Assembly (NCBI GenBank): GCA_019747015.1
Contig: JAIERI010000113.1
Coordinates: forward strand, 1-33,925
From: Xanthobacteraceae bacterium
GTDB taxonomy: Bacteria; Pseudomonadota; Alphaproteobacteria; Rhizobiales; Xanthobacteraceae
Direction of reading: 5' to 3'
Length of the DNA: 33,925 nucleotides
This document shows positions 33,852-33,925 of this stretch, one piece after another. Positions within the stretch are counted from its first letter, which is position 1. Each line of letters opens with the position of its first letter. The position numbers and the translations under genes were made by a program. The notes beneath the pieces were generated by a model, which saw only the letters and a program-made list of their open reading frames with translations, did not search any database and was not told where the DNA came from.

Positions 33852-33925
33852 GTGGCACGACGGAGATCGTCTCCTCAGGGCGTCGGAGTGGCAAAGCCTC
33901 AACGCACGATTCGCTACGACTGGAA
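33852..33925 (+). CDS. Possible start of a further gene (cut by window edge)
   Basis: A GTG at 33852 is preceded at three bases by AGGGAAGG, and the frame stays open to the window edge (24 codons, basic start ARRRSSPQG). That length is too short to rule out chance, and no family can be named. If real, it would continue the transporter/nitrilase operon 19 bp after the nitrilase-like gene. Confidence 0.3.
   Translation, partial: MARRRSSPQGVGVAKPQRTIRYDW

Noticed and set aside
1-33925. CRISPR arrays, insertion sequences, rRNA genes
   Set aside because: No regularly spaced repeats, transposase motifs, terminal inverted repeats or rRNA-like stretches were found on reading through the window.

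Overview
The window looks like chromosomal DNA from an alphaproteobacterium of the Bradyrhizobium/Rhodopseudomonas/Afipia group (Nitrobacteraceae). This rests on high GC content, the xseB-dxs-tlyA gene order, 4-helix-bundle chemoreceptors without a C-terminal CheR pentapeptide, a Gly/Tyr-rich secreted protein at the left edge, and a formate dehydrogenase that closely resembles Methylorubrum-type Fdh1. The assignment comes from recognising protein families by eye; no database was searched.

Layout. 1-3224: end of a Tyr/Gly-rich secreted protein, a bidirectional terminator, a chemoreceptor (minus strand) and a divergent secreted DUF1194/VWA-like protein. 3225-9450: a minus-strand housekeeping block reading enoyl-CoA hydratase/isomerase, HDAC-family deacetylase, xseB, dxs, tlyA and an RlmD/RumA-like RNA m5U methyltransferase. 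9611-11322: a two-domain VOC dioxygenase-like protein and two very small exported proteins. 11325-14270: a long-chain-type acyl-CoA dehydrogenase with a PAS-PAS-AraC regulator upstream. 14600-16635: a 115-aa unknown protein overlapping a second chemoreceptor by ATGA. 16933-17007: tRNA-Gln(TTG).

17187-28834 is the most interesting block. Three consecutive MoeA-family genes (one degenerate, one fused to a periplasmic-binding-like domain, one canonical) lie next to a convergent tungstate-type ABC transporter (tupA-tupB-tupC). A two-gene NAD-dependent formate dehydrogenase follows, made of a fused NuoE/NuoF-like beta subunit and an alpha subunit with a catalytic Cys-His pair. My reading is a metal uptake, cofactor metal-insertion and enzyme module, probably tungsten-directed, for oxidising formate to CO2 with NAD+ (or the reverse). 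The metal is inferred, not visible in the sequence.

28969-29193 encodes a short Rieske-like protein with only the second metal-ligand motif. 29434-33832 is an apparent operon: permease, exported NMT1-type binding protein, ATPase (SsuABC/TauABC-like), then a 557-aa protein made of two nitrilase-superfamily domains. The second domain has Gly where the catalytic Cys should be. A palindrome with repeated AAAATGC half-sites lies upstream. The right edge may hold the first codons of a further gene. No CRISPR array, insertion sequence or rRNA was seen.
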